Positions 20,536 to 21,500 of a stretch of 21,500 nucleotides of DNA are shown here, one piece after another. The stretch is taken from assembly GCA_009746045.1 (NCBI GenBank), contig RPFO01001758.1:126001-147500 (forward strand), given 5' to 3'. A program made the translations under genes and the position numbers. Every line of letters starts with the position of its first letter. The first letter of the stretch is position 1. The notes under the pieces were generated by a model. The model was not told the DNA's origin and made no database searches. It saw only the letters and a list, made by a program, of their open reading frames with translations. The stretch comes from Mesostigma viride (lineage: Eukaryota > Streptophyta > Mesostigmatophyceae > Mesostigmatales > Mesostigmataceae).

Positions 20536-20925
20536 ATGGTTGCTTCCGCAGCACGTCGCTTTGTTTCATTAAAATTTTTTGCCCCGACCATGCCGCTTTT
20601 GTTATTCACGTTCACTTTACCCATTGCCACTGCCCAGCCTGGTGCGTTCGACGCGACGCTCGCCCCGCCCTGCATGCGAACTAAAATTTGGTACGGTTCG
20701 ACCGGTCCAACTTTCCCCGTTCAGCCTGAACACTTCAAGTCCGTATTTTTGTCAGGGTCCGAGGCGGGGGGGCCAGCGGGAGCCCGAAAATTTCGGTTTC
20801 GTACGGCCGTTAGGCGGAGCCCCCTGCTTTTCACAGTTTCGAGCCGTTTTTTCGCCAGCTCCCCGTCTGAACACGTTCAGTTGTGTCATCTCGCAAAATT
20901 GGCACGGAAATTGCGTGGGAAGTAG
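20536..20925 (+). CDS. TATA-linked 129-codon ORF (U4), signal-peptide-like segment
   Basis: From residue 19 it reads MPLLLFTFTLPIATAQ, with a short hydrophobic core and an A-T-A-Q end that resembles a secretion signal. This is followed by a polar segment with two Cys-free stretches and a basic C terminus derived from box A. The equivalent frame is stopped early in U0 (TAG at 3719) and in U1-U3 (TGA soon after the ATG, from a 9-bp insertion). Either this is the intact founder copy or, more likely, a chance frame. I do not recognise it. Confidence 0.2.
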   Translation: MVASAARRFVSLKFFAPTMPLLLFTFTLPIATAQPGAFDATLAPPCMRTKIWYGSTGPTFPVQPEHFKSVFLSGSEAGGPAGARKFRFRTAVRRSPLLFTVSSRFFASSPSEHVQLCHLAKLARKLRGK

Positions 20926-21268
20926 GCCGAACCGAAAATTGAACAAAAAACCGTTCAGACTGTGTTCGAACTAAATTTTCGTTCAGTCTGAACACTCAAA
21001 TTTCCCGTTCAGTCTGAACCCTTAGTATTTGTAGTAGGATGTTTGGATAGAGATGCTTCGGCAAACAACTCAGCCCCCTGCCGTATATGCCCCCGCATTT
21101 CTCGCGCATTTTGCTGAATTGAGCTGACGTCATTTCTGTTCAGAATGTGACTCGATCTTAGGGGTGTGACGGCGTTCAGGCCGGCGGTTACGGGCCGTAA
21201 CTCGCGGCTCCGCAGGATTTCAGGATGGCCCTCGGTCGTGGGGGTGCGATCAGGCCGTACGGTACGGC
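20719..21268. other. Palindrome-rich cassette of U4, fullest version
   Basis: Eleven half-sites in 461 bp: GTTCAGCCTGAAC 20719-20731, CTGAAC-AC-GTTCAG 20867-20880, GTTCAG 20953, GTTCAGTCTGAAC 20981-20993 and 21007-21019, GTTCAG 21138 and 21174. Then GTTACGG-G-CCGTAAC at 21187-21201 and GCCGTAC-G-GTACGGC at 21254-21268. Confidence 0.65.
20759..20894. repeat. Box A of U4
   Basis: Well-preserved copy like U0, ending CTGAAC-AC-GTTCAG then CATCTCGC. It is shortened by a few bases around GCCGTTAGGCGGAGC. Confidence 0.87.
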
Positions 21269-21342
21269 GCCCGCGGCGATGTCAGGATGTTCGGGTTTCT
21301 CCCTTGCGCAACACGATCGTAGTTAAGTAGTTGACAAGTTGG

Positions 21343-21359
21343 GGGCCCCTTCGGGGCCC
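21343..21359. other. GC hairpin at the start of U5
   Basis: Identical to the copy at 4331. Confidence 0.6.
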
Positions 21360-21472
21360 GGACTTTTTGGCGCCTGAGCGGGCGATTGGCGCGTACACCC
21401 GCGGGGTGCGTCCTCGGGAACGCCGGCGCCACGCGGGGCGCGCAGCGCGAAGGGGCAGTGGCCGAAGGCGCC

Positions 21473-21500
21473 GAGGCGGGGGGGCCAGCGGGAGCCATAA
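21473..21500. repeat. Box B of U5, cut by the window edge
   Basis: Only the G7 run and CCAGCGGGAGCCATAA are visible. Confidence 0.8.

Larger units (their letters stand above)
21331..21500 (+). repeat. Tandem unit U5 (3'-truncated by the window edge)
   Basis: Only the first 170 bp are visible: the marker, the GC hairpin and the start of box B. The array therefore continues beyond the window. It carries the GCGCAGCGCG variant also seen in U3 near 17298, and a private GCCGAAGGCG change near 21461. Confidence 0.9.

Overview
This window is one tandem (macrosatellite-like) array. A unit of about 4.2 kb repeats head to tail in the same orientation: four full periods are visible, with a partial unit at each end. 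Using the invariant string TTGACAAGTTGGGGG as phase marker (starts 4319, 8556, 12781, 17190, 21331), the periods are 4237, 4225, 4409 and 4141 bp. I found no rRNA, tRNA, transposase, reverse transcriptase or other recognisable conserved gene on either strand. The source is probably a eukaryotic nuclear genome: there are long tetranucleotide microsatellites, TATA-box-like elements and no bacterial-style gene packing. CpG is abundant in the GC-rich parts, which argues against a CpG-depleted vertebrate genome. An alga, other protist, plant or fungus-like genome fits, but I cannot name the organism.

Each unit has the same order. (1) A proximal spacer of about 1 kb, relatively AT-rich, with a hairpin near its start. 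(2) A C-rich minisatellite of two or three copies of a roughly 390-600 bp subrepeat. Each copy carries a CACGTGCA box, a C-run block that reads as a G-quadruplex motif on the minus strand, and a (GGCT)n tract. (3) A distal spacer of about 1.1 kb with an old, decayed ~205 bp duplication and a 51-codon plus-strand ORF present in all five copies. (4) A TATAAAAG box followed by a short, poorly conserved ORF with a signal-peptide-like segment. (5) A palindrome-rich GC segment bounded by two copies (box A and box B) of a ~120-140 bp direct repeat. It contains clusters of GTTCAG/CTGAAC half-sites, two odd palindromes with a 1-bp spacer, and a strong GC hairpin.

The units are not equally related. The three central ones (about 4.33-16.7 kb) are almost identical apart from microsatellite length and a 238-bp extra segment at the end of the third. 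The outer units (1-4318 and 17190-21330) are diverged from them and share many variants and structural alleles with each other. This suggests recent amplification or gene conversion of a central block inside an older array.

The longest open frames (up to 368 codons, PASQ-repeat minus strand or GWLA-repeat plus strand) result from the GGCT tracts, which contain no stop codon in any of the six frames. I do not regard them as genes. The most interesting unexplained structure is the palindrome-rich cassette between boxes A and B. Its distal core is nearly invariant in every unit, including those that have diverged elsewhere.
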